A model generated the notes under the pieces. The model was not told where the DNA came from and did no database searches. It saw only the letters and a program-made list of their open reading frames with translations. DNA of 64,000 bases, taken from Prevotella vespertina. GTDB lineage: Bacteria; Bacteroidota; Bacteroidia; Bacteroidales; Bacteroidaceae. The stretch lies in assembly GCF_009728485.1 (NCBI RefSeq), contig NZ_VVIQ01000002.1, forward strand, positions 62,001 to 126,000. Direction: 5' to 3'. Made by a program: the position numbers and the translations under genes. Shown piece after piece: positions 51,735-60,728 of this stretch (its first letter is position 1; every line of letters starts with the position of its first letter).

Positions 51735-52940
51735 ATGTTTACCATTGATAATACAACAATCATCTTATCAGCAGTATTGCTGGTGATGGCTTTATTAACA
51801 CCTCTAATTAATCCTTTCTTTCGGAAGGTGCGCACAAGTGCGATAGTAACAGAGCCTACCATTCCAGCAGAAGAAGCCAATGAGACTGAGACTTCATCGA
51901 CTGAGACTACTGTTGAGAACTTCAGTTTGCCTCCCGTGTCGATTGTGTTTACCCCACACGACAATGCTAGCGAACTAGAAAAATACCTTCCCCTCTACTT
52001 CAACCAGTCGTATGACAATGACTTTCAAGTTATCGTTGTTGTTCCTCAGGGAGACCATGAAACGAGTGACGTACTCAAGCGATTTGCTGATAATAAACGC
52101 CTTTATACAACCTTCATACCCGACTCTTCACGCTATATGAGTCGAAAGAAACTTGCCATAACATTGGGTGTTAAAGCTGCAAAATACCCTTGGGTTGTTA
52201 TGGCGGATGTATGTTGTTATCCTCAAAGTGACCGATGGTTACAAACGCTGGCACAGCATTGCTTGAATGGAAGAGAGCTTGTTGTCGGTTACACCCGATA
52301 CGAAGATGGCACACCAGACTATCGTCTTTTTGAACGTTACTATGAGGCTCGTTATATCATGCGAGAGTATCAGCACGACCACGCCTACCGCTGTCCTTTC
52401 AATGCATTAATGTTCCGCAAGGATCTATTCTTACGACAAGAAGGATTCCGAGGAAACCTTAAGTATCTTCGTGGAGAGTTTGATTTCATGGTCAACAAAT
52501 ATGCAAAAGGTAACAACTTAGCCTTTGAGTCTTCCCCAGAAGGTACATTGATTGAGGAAGTTCCAACCGATAAGGTATGGTTAAGCACACACCTTTTTTA
52601 TATGGAGAATCGCCAGCACTTGGAAGGTTCGGGACGGCATCGTTGTTTGCCAATCATCGACCAGTTGGCTCTTCATGGCAATTACCTTATATTGTTTGCG
52701 GCTCTCGCTGTTTCACTCCTTACCCACAACTGGATTATAACAGCAGCCTCTGCACTTGGTTTACTGCTCACTTTAATACTCCGAATGATGATTGGTAAGC
52801 GAGCACTCAACCGCTTCGATATTGACATATCAGCATGGAAAGTAATCCCATACGAGCTTGCTATCACATGGAAAAGGCTCGGTTATAAGATCAAATACCG
52901 CCGAGCTAATAAGTATGACTTCATCTCTCATAAACTATAA
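51735..52940 (+). CDS. Membrane glycosyltransferase, GT2 family
   Basis: 401 residues. An N-terminal membrane helix (about 7-24) and a low-complexity Glu/Thr linker (about 35-60) precede a GT-A catalytic domain (about 70-300; PVSIVFTPHDNASELEKYL, VVMADVCC as a degenerate metal motif). Two C-terminal helices follow at about 315-350. The family transfers sugars to membrane-bound acceptors. It is followed without any gap by the next gene (stop at 52938-52940, ATG at 52941), so the pair likely works together. The acceptor is unknown. Confidence 0.82.
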   Translation: MFTIDNTTIILSAVLLVMALLTPLINPFFRKVRTSAIVTEPTIPAEEANETETSSTETTVENFSLPPVSIVFTPHDNASELEKYLPLYFNQSYDNDFQVIVVVPQGDHETSDVLKRFADNKRLYTTFIPDSSRYMSRKKLAITLGVKAAKYPWVVMADVCCYPQSDRWLQTLAQHCLNGRELVVGYTRYEDGTPDYRLFERYYEARYIMREYQHDHAYRCPFNALMFRKDLFLRQEGFRGNLKYLRGEFDFMVNKYAKGNNLAFESSPEGTLIEEVPTDKVWLSTHLFYMENRQHLEGSGRHRCLPIIDQLALHGNYLILFAALAVSLLTHNWIITAASALGLLLTLILRMMIGKRALNRFDIDISAWKVIPYELAITWKRLGYKIKYRRANKYDFISHKL

Positions 52941-54098
52941 ATGCGTATTCTCCATTACATAAACAGCCTAAAAGCAGGCAACTTACTATCCGATTATATC
53001 CTACAACTCACTTCCGAGCAAAAGGAATATGCGGAGGTTAAGACCTTAACAAGCACTGACGACTTTCAAAAAGTAGCCGAGAAAGAGAACCCCGACATAA
53101 TCCACATACATGCTTGTTGGGATTACCTCGCTGCCAAACGGGCGCAATGGGCAGTGAAGAAGGGCTATGCGGTCGTCCTTTCTACACACTGGGGACTGAA
53201 CGATCCTATACGTTCTAACGAACAGAGAATACGCAAGTTTATTAAGCAGATGATGTACCAGCAAAAGACTGTACATCAAGTGGATGCAATGCTAGTAACC
53301 AATGAGAAAGAGCGTCAAATGGCACTAACTCTAGGTTGGCAAAAGCGTATTGACGTTATTCCGAACAGCCTTTTAAACAGTAGTATATCGGCAAGTGAGA
53401 TGGCAGAACAAACCATCCTCTATTATAATAAGGTGTTAGACACTCGTTACCAAGTGGCTATGTCTTCAATGGAAAACGATGCTGTATATAGTTTGTTACA
53501 TGTTGGTCTGGCACGAGAAACCACTCACAACCTCCTTCCGAGCGATCAACTCCTAAATTTAAGGAGCTTAAATCCAGCGCAGTGGAGGCGTATCTTACTC
53601 TATTCCGATGATGAGAATATAAGGGAGATAATCGATAATGCCATTAGGAGATTACAGCTGAATGCCCCGAACATAGAGACCTGTACGATTCAACGTTTTG
53701 CCCTCGTCCTTCCCAAAGAGCGCAATCCTCTTAACCAAAAGAAGATAGTTGGAACCAAACCTCTTACTCGTCAACGCCTCAATGATAATATTAATAGTGA
53801 CGAAACCATCGTTAAAACCATTGCAATCATGCTAGCCAATGCACATCAATTAGATAGGAAACAAACCCTTTCCATGCGTCATCTAGCAGATTTATATATG
53901 ATGATTAAATATAATGACTACGACGAAGACCGCCTTGCCGAGGTGTTACGTCATATGCGCATCTATCGTTTCTCACGTCGTATCATCCAATTATTAGTAG
54001 ACAAGCTACACCTAGAAGAAGGCTTCCGACCCTTCTCTCCACTTGCAGATAATGGGTTGAAAGCCATCATGAAAAGGAACTTTAAACATAGATACTAA
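52941..54098 (+). CDS. GT4-like N-terminal domain protein with non-standard C-terminus
   Basis: 385 residues. Residues 1-165 look like the N-terminal Rossmann half of a GT-B (GT4) enzyme: MRILHYINSLKAGNLLSDYI, PDIIHIHACWDYLAAKRA, VVLSTHWGLN and VIPNSL. After that the usual nucleotide-sugar domain, with its EX7E motif, is not recognisable. In its place are long helical segments (about 200-380) rich in Arg and Leu. It may be a catalytically altered or regulatory subunit for the GT2 encoded immediately upstream. The absence of the second domain is a by-eye judgement and should be tested by structure prediction. Confidence 0.65.
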   Translation: MRILHYINSLKAGNLLSDYILQLTSEQKEYAEVKTLTSTDDFQKVAEKENPDIIHIHACWDYLAAKRAQWAVKKGYAVVLSTHWGLNDPIRSNEQRIRKFIKQMMYQQKTVHQVDAMLVTNEKERQMALTLGWQKRIDVIPNSLLNSSISASEMAEQTILYYNKVLDTRYQVAMSSMENDAVYSLLHVGLARETTHNLLPSDQLLNLRSLNPAQWRRILLYSDDENIREIIDNAIRRLQLNAPNIETCTIQRFALVLPKERNPLNQKKIVGTKPLTRQRLNDNINSDETIVKTIAIMLANAHQLDRKQTLSMRHLADLYMMIKYNDYDEDRLAEVLRHMRIYRFSRRIIQLLVDKLHLEEGFRPFSPLADNGLKAIMKRNFKHRY

Positions 54099-54159
54099 TA
54101 GGAGTTATCACCAAAGAAAGGCTGATTAACTCCATAACTAATAGAAAGGAGACATTCAA

Positions 54160-56172
54160 ATGACACTTAAACAGTATGATCTAAAGAAGGATGAGCGTTA
54201 CTTACAACTGCTTTCTAAGTCCTTCCCTACTATTGCTGATGCATCGACAGAGATAATAAACTTGGAGGCAATAGCACATCTTCCAAAAGGTACGGAGCAC
54301 TTCCTTGCGGATATACATGGCGAGTATCAAGCCTTCCAACACGTGCTAAAGAACGCATCAGGTAATATAAAGAGAAAGGTCAACGAATTGTTCGGTGACA
54401 CTCTAAGAAACGCCGAGAAGAGAGAGTTATGCACGCTTATCTATTATCCAGAACAGAAGTTAGAACTGGTCAAACATACCGAGAAGGACATCAACGATTG
54501 GTACCATATTACGATCTATAGACTCGTGGAAGTATGCCGCGATGTATCGAGTAAGTACACTCGTTCTAAGGTTCGTAAAGCCTTACCAACGGACTTCTCC
54601 TATATCATTCAAGAGCTTCTTCACGAACATTCGGACGATAAAGACAAGACCGATTACGTAAGTGCTATCATTCATACGATAGTCACTACGGGACGAGCTG
54701 ACGATTTCATCATTGCCATCTGTGAGGTTATTCAACGCTTGGTTATCGATCAGTTGCACATCTTGGGGGATGTTTATGACCGTGGACCAGGTGCTCATAT
54801 CGTCATGGATACGCTCAAACGCTACCATACATGGGACATTACTTGGGGTAACCACGACATCTTATGGATGGGAGCATGCGCTGGTAACGATGCTTGTATA
54901 TGTAATGTCATTCGCATTGCCTTACGATATGCAAACATGGCAACTATCGAAGATGGCTATGGAATTAACCTCATTCAGTTGGCAACCTTTGCGATAGATA
55001 TCTATGGAAATGACCCTTGTGAAGAGTTTAAACCGAAGGTTTCTAAGGACAATCCACTCGATGAACGAAGTATGACTTTGACGTCGCAAATGCATAAAGC
55101 TATCAGTGTTATCCAATTCAAACTGGAGTCTCAACTCATCAAGCGACACCCTCTTTGGAAGATGAACGACCGCTGTTTACTAGATGTAATAGACTATAAG
55201 AAGGGTACAATCATCGTCGATGGAAAGGAGTATAAGATGCGTTCTTGCAATTTCCCAACCATTGATCCGAAACATCCTGACCAGTTAACTGATGAGGAGC
55301 AAGCCCTCATCGACCGCCTTCACCAGTCATTTACTAGCAGTGAGAAACTACGTTCGCATATTCGTTCTCTACTACGTCATGGCTGCATGTATAACATCGT
55401 TAACCACAATCTTCTCTATCATGCTTCTATCCCATTGACGGCTGATGGAAAACTAAAAGAGGTTGAGATAGGTCCTGGAGAGAAGTTAAAAGGAAAGGAG
55501 TTACTCTATCAGACGGGTATGAAGATACGTGCTGCTTTCCAAATGAATAACGATATTCAAACAGCAGAGGAGCACCAGGATGCAATCGACTTCTTCCTTT
55601 ACTTGTGGTGTGGACCCGATAGTCCGCTCTTCGATAAGTCAAAGATGGCAACCTTCGAACGCTATTTCTTGACCGAAAAAGAGACCCATCACGAGGAGAA
55701 GGGATACTATTTCAGTATGCGAGACAATGAACAAATTGCAGACATGATAATGGATGAGTTCGATGTTCCTAAGCCCAACCGCCACATCATCAATGGGCAT
55801 GTTCCTGTGCACGTAGTGAAGGGTGAGAACCCAATTAAGGCCAACGGAAAGTTGATGGTGATTGATGGTGGCTTCTCACAAGCCTATCACAAGGAGACTG
55901 GTATTGCTGGTTACACCCTCGTCTATCACTCTCGTGGCTTCCAACTTGTACAACACGAGCCATTCACATCAGCAGAGGATGCTATTAAACGGGGTACTGA
56001 CATCGTTTCTACTATACAAATCGTAGAGATGAATCAGCACCGCATTCGTGTGCAAGATACCGACAAGGGCTTAGAGTTAAAGATGCAGATTGAAGCCCTG
56101 AAGGAACTTCTCTATGCTTATCGCTCAGGCTTCTTGACAGAACAGGAACGCAAGAATCCACCCAAGCTATAG
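54160..56172 (+). CDS. fbp: Class III fructose-1,6-bisphosphatase
   Basis: 670 residues, matching the 671 of the B. subtilis enzyme. Metal-binding motifs of the phosphoesterase fold are clear: LADIHGEYQAF, LGDVYDRGPGAHI, WGNHDILWMGA and, near the C-terminus, INGHVPVHVVKGENP. It converts fructose-1,6-bisphosphate to fructose-6-phosphate in gluconeogenesis. It ends the co-directional run from ftsE; the 61-base gap upstream shows no promoter, so it may be co-transcribed with the glycosyltransferase-like genes. Confidence 0.95.
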   Translation: MTLKQYDLKKDERYLQLLSKSFPTIADASTEIINLEAIAHLPKGTEHFLADIHGEYQAFQHVLKNASGNIKRKVNELFGDTLRNAEKRELCTLIYYPEQKLELVKHTEKDINDWYHITIYRLVEVCRDVSSKYTRSKVRKALPTDFSYIIQELLHEHSDDKDKTDYVSAIIHTIVTTGRADDFIIAICEVIQRLVIDQLHILGDVYDRGPGAHIVMDTLKRYHTWDITWGNHDILWMGACAGNDACICNVIRIALRYANMATIEDGYGINLIQLATFAIDIYGNDPCEEFKPKVSKDNPLDERSMTLTSQMHKAISVIQFKLESQLIKRHPLWKMNDRCLLDVIDYKKGTIIVDGKEYKMRSCNFPTIDPKHPDQLTDEEQALIDRLHQSFTSSEKLRSHIRSLLRHGCMYNIVNHNLLYHASIPLTADGKLKEVEIGPGEKLKGKELLYQTGMKIRAAFQMNNDIQTAEEHQDAIDFFLYLWCGPDSPLFDKSKMATFERYFLTEKETHHEEKGYYFSMRDNEQIADMIMDEFDVPKPNRHIINGHVPVHVVKGENPIKANGKLMVIDGGFSQAYHKETGIAGYTLVYHSRGFQLVQHEPFTSAEDAIKRGTDIVSTIQIVEMNQHRIRVQDTDKGLELKMQIEALKELLYAYRSGFLTEQERKNPPKL

Positions 56173-56274
56173 CCTTCTAGACCCCCTCCCCATCTCTTCC
56201 AACGAAAAAAGAAAGGCTCCCCTCCCCACTCCTCTATAAATACAGAAGGGAGAAAACAGCAATGTTTACAAACA

Positions 56275-56356
56275 AAGAGGGCGTTTCTTTATAGCGAAGA
56301 GAGGCTTTCTTCACATCAAAGGAACGCCCTTCTCCAATCGAGAAGGGCGTTTCCTT
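56275..56356. repeat. Tetrameric 22-bp-pitch repeat array G
   Basis: Cores start at 56275, 56297, 56319 and 56341, an exact 22-bp pitch, with spacers atagcg, acatca and caatcg. Core types run GGGCGT, GAGAGGC, AACGCCC, GGGCGT. A further core-like sequence (AAGAAAGGCTCCCCTC, 56209-56224) lies exactly 66 bases (three pitches) before the first unit, perhaps a decayed unit. The gap 56173-56560 is between co-directional genes and also holds the inverted repeat at 56481-56496 and a -7 box. Confidence 0.9.
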
Positions 56357-56480
56357 TAATCCCAAGATTTGTAACCTCTTTTATACTTTACCATGATTTC
56401 ATATCTTAATGACACTGTCCACTCCCCTATTCATTTGGCAAGGAGGACGGGAAAGTATGCTCTCCATTCTCTAAAATAAT

Positions 56481-56496
56481 GTTTGTTTATACAAAC
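56481..56496. promoter_or_regulatory. Palindromic operator candidate upstream of the sensor gene
   Basis: GTTTGT (56481-56486) and ACAAAC (56491-56496) form an inverted repeat with a 4-base centre, about 40 bases before the -7 box at 56535-56542. It is in the right place for a regulator site, but chance is possible. Confidence 0.35.
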
Positions 56497-56534
56497 AAAT
56501 AGCATAAACTAATAGATTTAAAGATATAAATAAG

Positions 56535-56542
56535 TATCTTTG
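56535..56542 (+). promoter_or_regulatory. -7 element of the sensor-like gene
   Basis: TATCTTTG, giving a leader of about 15 bases to the ATG at 56561. No -33 TTTG is seen at the expected distance. Confidence 0.6.
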
Positions 56543-56560
56543 CGGTCAAACTTTTGAATA

Positions 56561-57868
56561 ATGACGACAAACGATAAGCTTACTAAACGGGGTCGACTAT
56601 TCATTACTTGGCTCTGTTCTCTCTTTCTAATTGCCGTTACGGGATGTGAAGAAACAACCACAACACGCTCTTTATCAGAGCAAGAATACCATTACGATGG
56701 CTCTCTCTCAACACTATCAGTAGACAAGGAGGGATACTGGATAGGGACTGAGAGTGGGTTATTATGGCATGTTGACGGACAAAATAAAACCCGCTATTAT
56801 ACGGGCTTAGACCGCATATACAACGTTGAACGTAACCTTGAACACCCTAATCAACTATGGATTGCAGCCCGAAATGCTGGTTTGCAATTATGGAATATAG
56901 CCCAAGATTCGTTGATTCATCAGGTTACTTTCCAGCTACCGAACAAACTGGATAAATATTCGCCTTATGATATTGAACAGGTAAAAGGGACTATTTATCT
57001 TGCAACTTCGCAGGGGCTTTATTCCACTCCGGCCTCAAACACGCCAAAGGAGTTGGTTCCTATTTATCCAAAGAGTAATAAGAAAACCGAACAGGGGGTA
57101 ATGCCTTTCTTGGTCAACAACCTCTGTCATGCTGGAGAAAAGTGGCTCTTCGCTGCAACGCAAGCAGGAATTGTCTCTCTGGACTTAGTATCTAATAAGG
57201 TGAACGTGCGCCACAAAGGGGAATACATACGTCATATTGAAGTCTATGATAACAAGCTCTATGCGCTTGCAGATGGTAAACTATTGATAGAGGAACTTGA
57301 TGGACGAGGTGAGAAACAATATCCTCTCCCGCAAGCAGTACTTACTTTCTATAAAGTTGGGCATACCTTTTACTTCATCACATTGTCAAGTGTGTTGCTT
57401 TCTGACAATCTTTCACACTTTATCAGTGCTCCCTTACACCATGAGATACCCAATAATCCACACGAGATAGCCATTCCTGATGATGGAAAAGGCTTCTCTT
57501 TGCTCTTAGGAAAGCATGCGGTATGGCGTATCCCACACCATCTTGGCATCTTCAGTACCAATGCGCCTATTGTTACAGCATGTAAGGCAGGTGATAGTTA
57601 CTTATATCTTAATGACAAACGGGAGCTCTTCCGCCAACAAAGGAACGAAAAGGAGGCTACAAAGATATACGACTTTGAGGAAGGCGAACAGCCTAGAGAG
57701 ATGAGAGCCTTGGGTAATGACATTTACTACTACAACTCAAATAATCAGTTGTGTAGGCTTACTGCAGATAAAAGTTACCTATTCAACCAACTCTTCGCAA
57801 GCCCGAAAGTACTCATGCAACCCACAACTCGCATTACAGCAATGGAACTGCAAGCAACCAAGAGATAG
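56561..57868 (+). CDS. Sensor-like beta-propeller protein, N-terminal part ended by in-frame TAG
   Basis: 435 residues. The N-terminus has a lipoprotein-like signal (LFLIAVTGC, Cys 29). The rest is a Reg_prop/WD-like beta-propeller with repeats such as DKEGYWIGTESGLLW and LWIAARNAGLQLW. It ends at a TAG (57866-57868), after which the same frame continues without interruption for another 622 codons. The propeller itself carries on past the stop (VLLGVQDYLLSIDMASG). Read through, the protein would be about 1058 residues: extracytoplasmic propeller, one membrane helix and a cytoplasmic coiled-coil plus helical domain. The split is therefore a nonsense mutation, a sequencing error, or, less likely, a functional stop. 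It sits ahead of the phosphatase-porin cluster. Confidence 0.75.
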   Translation: MTTNDKLTKRGRLFITWLCSLFLIAVTGCEETTTTRSLSEQEYHYDGSLSTLSVDKEGYWIGTESGLLWHVDGQNKTRYYTGLDRIYNVERNLEHPNQLWIAARNAGLQLWNIAQDSLIHQVTFQLPNKLDKYSPYDIEQVKGTIYLATSQGLYSTPASNTPKELVPIYPKSNKKTEQGVMPFLVNNLCHAGEKWLFAATQAGIVSLDLVSNKVNVRHKGEYIRHIEVYDNKLYALADGKLLIEELDGRGEKQYPLPQAVLTFYKVGHTFYFITLSSVLLSDNLSHFISAPLHHEIPNNPHEIAIPDDGKGFSLLLGKHAVWRIPHHLGIFSTNAPIVTACKAGDSYLYLNDKRELFRQQRNEKEATKIYDFEEGEQPREMRALGNDIYYYNSNNQLCRLTADKSYLFNQLFASPKVLMQPTTRITAMELQATKR

Positions 57869-59737
57869 GTGTTGTTAGGAGTGCAAGACTATCTACTCTC
57901 CATTGACATGGCTTCTGGTAAGGCAGATACTATCAAGTCGATGCGTGGAAAATACATCACTTCGTTTTATCATTCGGCGTCAAAAGCGAACGAGATATAC
58001 ATCACCACATTGAATAATGGAGTATTCTATGGAGATGGGCAGACATTCCGTCCACTCCAGAGCACCATTAATAAGAGCTTTATGAATGGGGTTATCACAA
58101 ACAAGAAGTACCCAAATCACATCCTTACCCTTACTAATCACCAAATAGAGATACAAGGAATTGACTCGCTCCAGATAGATGGTTGCAATCGAATGTACAG
58201 CATTAACGATAGTATTCTCTATGCTATCCCCGAGGCAGGTATTCGTAAGTTCATCATCAAACAAGGGCGAAAAATAGTGGACTGTGGTACATTCTATGAC
58301 GATATACACTTCAATTCGCAAGCCGGATTCGTACAGAATCAAACCTTATATATTGGTTCTGACCTTGGTGTGATGGCACTTCAAGCAGGGAAAGAAACAG
58401 CAGGACGATGGATAAACTTCAATGATAAGGTGCCTAATCCACGCCTAGTATTGCTCATTGCATTGGTTGTATTCCTCCTTATTAGTATGGTTATCATTAC
58501 CTATCTCAAGCAGAAACACACGGAGAAGATACAACTACAACTAGGGAAAGAGGACCTCCTTCGCAGGCTCTCAACCCTTAATTCTATCCGTAACCGACTA
58601 TCAGCAGGAGAGCAAAAGGACATTGATAACATTTATCAAGAGATTAATTTGATTGGGAGTAAATCGCAAGACATGAAGGCTGCAGGTAAACAGTTTTCAT
58701 CTGTATCAGCACGTATCTCACGCATTAATCGTGATACGGCATTGCAGATGGTGAAGTATTTGAACGAGCAAATAGAGCGTATCCATGAGGTAAATATATA
58801 TGAAAGTAAGATCATATTACAGGCTTCGCAAGAGGCGAAACAATCGGATAATATTGAGCTAATCATACAACAATGTGAGAAGAACGAAGCATGGCTTAAC
58901 GAGATAGAAGATCTACATGATCTATTGCACAAACTGCGTCGCTCGACTGTAGGAACACTAGTGCTAAAGGGCTTAAATGATGGTATGAAAGAGGCAATCA
59001 GTCGTGTATCAGAGTTATATCAACAACGTCCTCTTACAGAATTACACGATAAGCTCCAGACTTTAAAGGAGCAATATGAGCGACTCTTTAGCACTGAAGG
59101 GCTCGCTATCATTCGTCAGTATATCGACACAAACATTGCTTACTTGAAGCAAGAGGAGGATTATCAGCATGTAAGTCAAGCTCTGTCTAAAGAATTAGAA
59201 GGTATTAAACAAGCGATAGAAGATTATGACAGAATAGACTTACTACGCACTTTGCAGATAATAGACTACCGCATTGCACAGGTGAAACAACTGAAGGCAC
59301 TGCAACGACTCATGCACCACTTCGTCACAGTACACGATAACATCATACAAGAGAATGAGTCAAGACGAATGAAGAAGTTTGATTCTAAGCTCTTTGCTGA
59401 TATAGACTCTGCAACGCGAGACATCACTGATAGGATTAAAGCACTATCCGCTTTCTTCTTCGATAGTATGATGAAGACAGATGGAAGAGTGTGTGAAGAT
59501 CTCTTCCACTTCACCTCTGCTAGCAGTCAGCAAGTGCTTGTACTCATCCTCTTACTCGCCATTCCTAAGGTGAAGCGAACGCTCCTGCCAGGTATGCTCG
59601 GTATATATGGTAACCTCAACCCAGTTGTTAGTAGACTTTATCACAGCAAGATTGGGGACAACAGAAAGGCGCTCACTGACTATTGTAAGCAGAATCCTTC
59701 AAGTATAGTACACTATATTTTAAAGTTGTCTGAATAG
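57869..59737 (+). CDS. Sensor-like protein, C-terminal part (propeller end, membrane helix, coiled coil, helical output)
   Basis: 622 codons in the same frame as the preceding gene, opening with a GTG directly after the TAG. Residues 1-180 complete the beta-propeller. A membrane helix follows at about 190-212 (LVLLIALVVFLLISMVIITYL), then coiled coil (about 215-480), and a compact C-terminal helical region (about 540-620) that could be an unorthodox output or DNA-binding domain. No signal peptide is present, so as a separate product the propeller part could not be exported properly. This supports the view that the two pieces are one gene. A strong terminator follows. Family name not recognised with confidence. 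Confidence 0.7.
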   Translation: MLLGVQDYLLSIDMASGKADTIKSMRGKYITSFYHSASKANEIYITTLNNGVFYGDGQTFRPLQSTINKSFMNGVITNKKYPNHILTLTNHQIEIQGIDSLQIDGCNRMYSINDSILYAIPEAGIRKFIIKQGRKIVDCGTFYDDIHFNSQAGFVQNQTLYIGSDLGVMALQAGKETAGRWINFNDKVPNPRLVLLIALVVFLLISMVIITYLKQKHTEKIQLQLGKEDLLRRLSTLNSIRNRLSAGEQKDIDNIYQEINLIGSKSQDMKAAGKQFSSVSARISRINRDTALQMVKYLNEQIERIHEVNIYESKIILQASQEAKQSDNIELIIQQCEKNEAWLNEIEDLHDLLHKLRRSTVGTLVLKGLNDGMKEAISRVSELYQQRPLTELHDKLQTLKEQYERLFSTEGLAIIRQYIDTNIAYLKQEEDYQHVSQALSKELEGIKQAIEDYDRIDLLRTLQIIDYRIAQVKQLKALQRLMHHFVTVHDNIIQENESRRMKKFDSKLFADIDSATRDITDRIKALSAFFFDSMMKTDGRVCEDLFHFTSASSQQVLVLILLLAIPKVKRTLLPGMLGIYGNLNPVVSRLYHSKIGDNRKALTDYCKQNPSSIVHYILKLSE

Positions 59738-59769
59738 ACAAGTAGCGTGAGAACCAGAGCCTTATAATA

Positions 59770-59816
59770 GTTGCATTAGCTTATTTATAAGAAATAAACT
59801 GATGCAACTTTTTTTA
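59770..59816 (+). terminator. Intrinsic terminator after the sensor-like gene
   Basis: GTTGCAT (59770-59776) pairs with ATGCAAC (59802-59808), with inner pairing of AG/CT and TTATTT/AAATAA, and a run of T follows directly. It separates the sensor transcript from the phosphatase cluster. Confidence 0.88.
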
Positions 59817-59831
59817 TACCAGCATTCCTCC

Positions 59832-59839
59832 TACCTTTG
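59832..59839 (+). promoter_or_regulatory. -7 element of the acid phosphatase gene
   Basis: TACCTTTG just after the terminator at 59770-59816. The leader to the ATG is about 49 bases. The -33 region falls in the terminator T run and is not a good match. Confidence 0.5.
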
Positions 59840-59891
59840 TAAGAACAATATGATTCAATCTTATTAATAAACCTTTTAAATTAAAAACCAA

Positions 59892-60683
59892 ATGACAAAG
59901 AAAGCTCTTATAGTTGGTTTCGTTGCAATGTTATCGTTGTCAACATTCGCACAGACGGCATCTACTAAGATTAAAGATGCACGTACTAAACCCGACCTCT
60001 ACTTCCTTCAGGACGGTCAACAGGCTAGTTCACTCGACTTGCTGCCTGCTCCTCCACAACCAGGAAGCATTCAGTTCTTATATGATGAAGCTCAATACCA
60101 ATGGGGAAAGATGCAACGTGACACGCCAAGAGGCGACCAGGCGGCTGCAGATGCACGTGTTGGCGGTGACGGAGTGCCTAATGCTTTCTCTGAAGCATTC
60201 GGTGTTAAGATAAGCAAGGAGACTACTCCTGAGATTTACAAGCTCATTCTGAATATGCGTGAGGACGCTGGTGACTTAGCTACTCGTGGTGCTAAAGACC
60301 ACTACATGCGTGTTCGTCCGTTTGCATTCTACAAGGAGATGACTTGCAATCCAGAGCAGCAACAGGAGCTATCCACCAATGGTTCTTATCCTTCTGGTCA
60401 CACTGCTATTGGTTGGGCAACGGCACTTGTATTGGCAGAAATCAATGTCGACCGACAGAATGAGATATTAGAACGTGGCTACCAGATGGGACAGAGCCGT
60501 GTTATCTGTGGTTACCACTGGCAGAGCGACGTGGATGCAGCACGCATAATCAGCGCAGCCATCGTGGCACGTTTGCATGCCGACCCTGCTTTCCAAGCTC
60601 AGCTAGCAAAGGCAAAGAAGGAGTTTGCGAAGCTACAAAAGGATGGGAAGGTAGCTAAGAGTACCTTCAAAGCAGCCAACTAA
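59892..60683 (+). CDS. Class A non-specific acid phosphatase (PAP2 family), exported
   Basis: 263 residues with a signal peptide (about 1-20, ending FAQ). The class A signature is complete: [10 protein letters not shown] (KX6RP), [12 protein letters not shown] (PSGH) and [17 protein letters not shown] (SRX5HX3D). Phosphate is released from a wide range of organic esters in the periplasm. The gene starts a co-directional cluster with a porin (45 bases downstream) and a glucose-1-phosphatase, so phosphate or sugar-phosphate scavenging is the natural shared role. Confidence 0.93.
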   Translation: MTKKALIVGFVAMLSLSTFAQTASTKIKDARTKPDLYFLQDGQQASSLDLLPAPPQPGSIQFLYDEAQYQWGKMQRDTPRGDQAAADARVGGDGVPNAFSEAFGVKISKETTPEIYKLILNMREDAGDLATRGAKDHYMRVRPFAFYKEMTCNPEQQQELSTNGSYPSGHTAIGWATALVLAEINVDRQNEILERGYQMGQSRVICGYHWQSDVDAARIISAAIVARLHADPAFQAQLAKAKKEFAKLQKDGKVAKSTFKAAN

Positions 60684-60728
60684 ACCGAGGATAACAACAA
60701 CACAAACAAGCTAATAATATCAAAGACA

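Noticed and set aside
747..56356. The arrays as CRISPRs
   Set aside because: Cores of 16 bp and spacers of 6 bp are far too short, the number of units is fixed at four, spacers are partly shared, and no cas gene is present.
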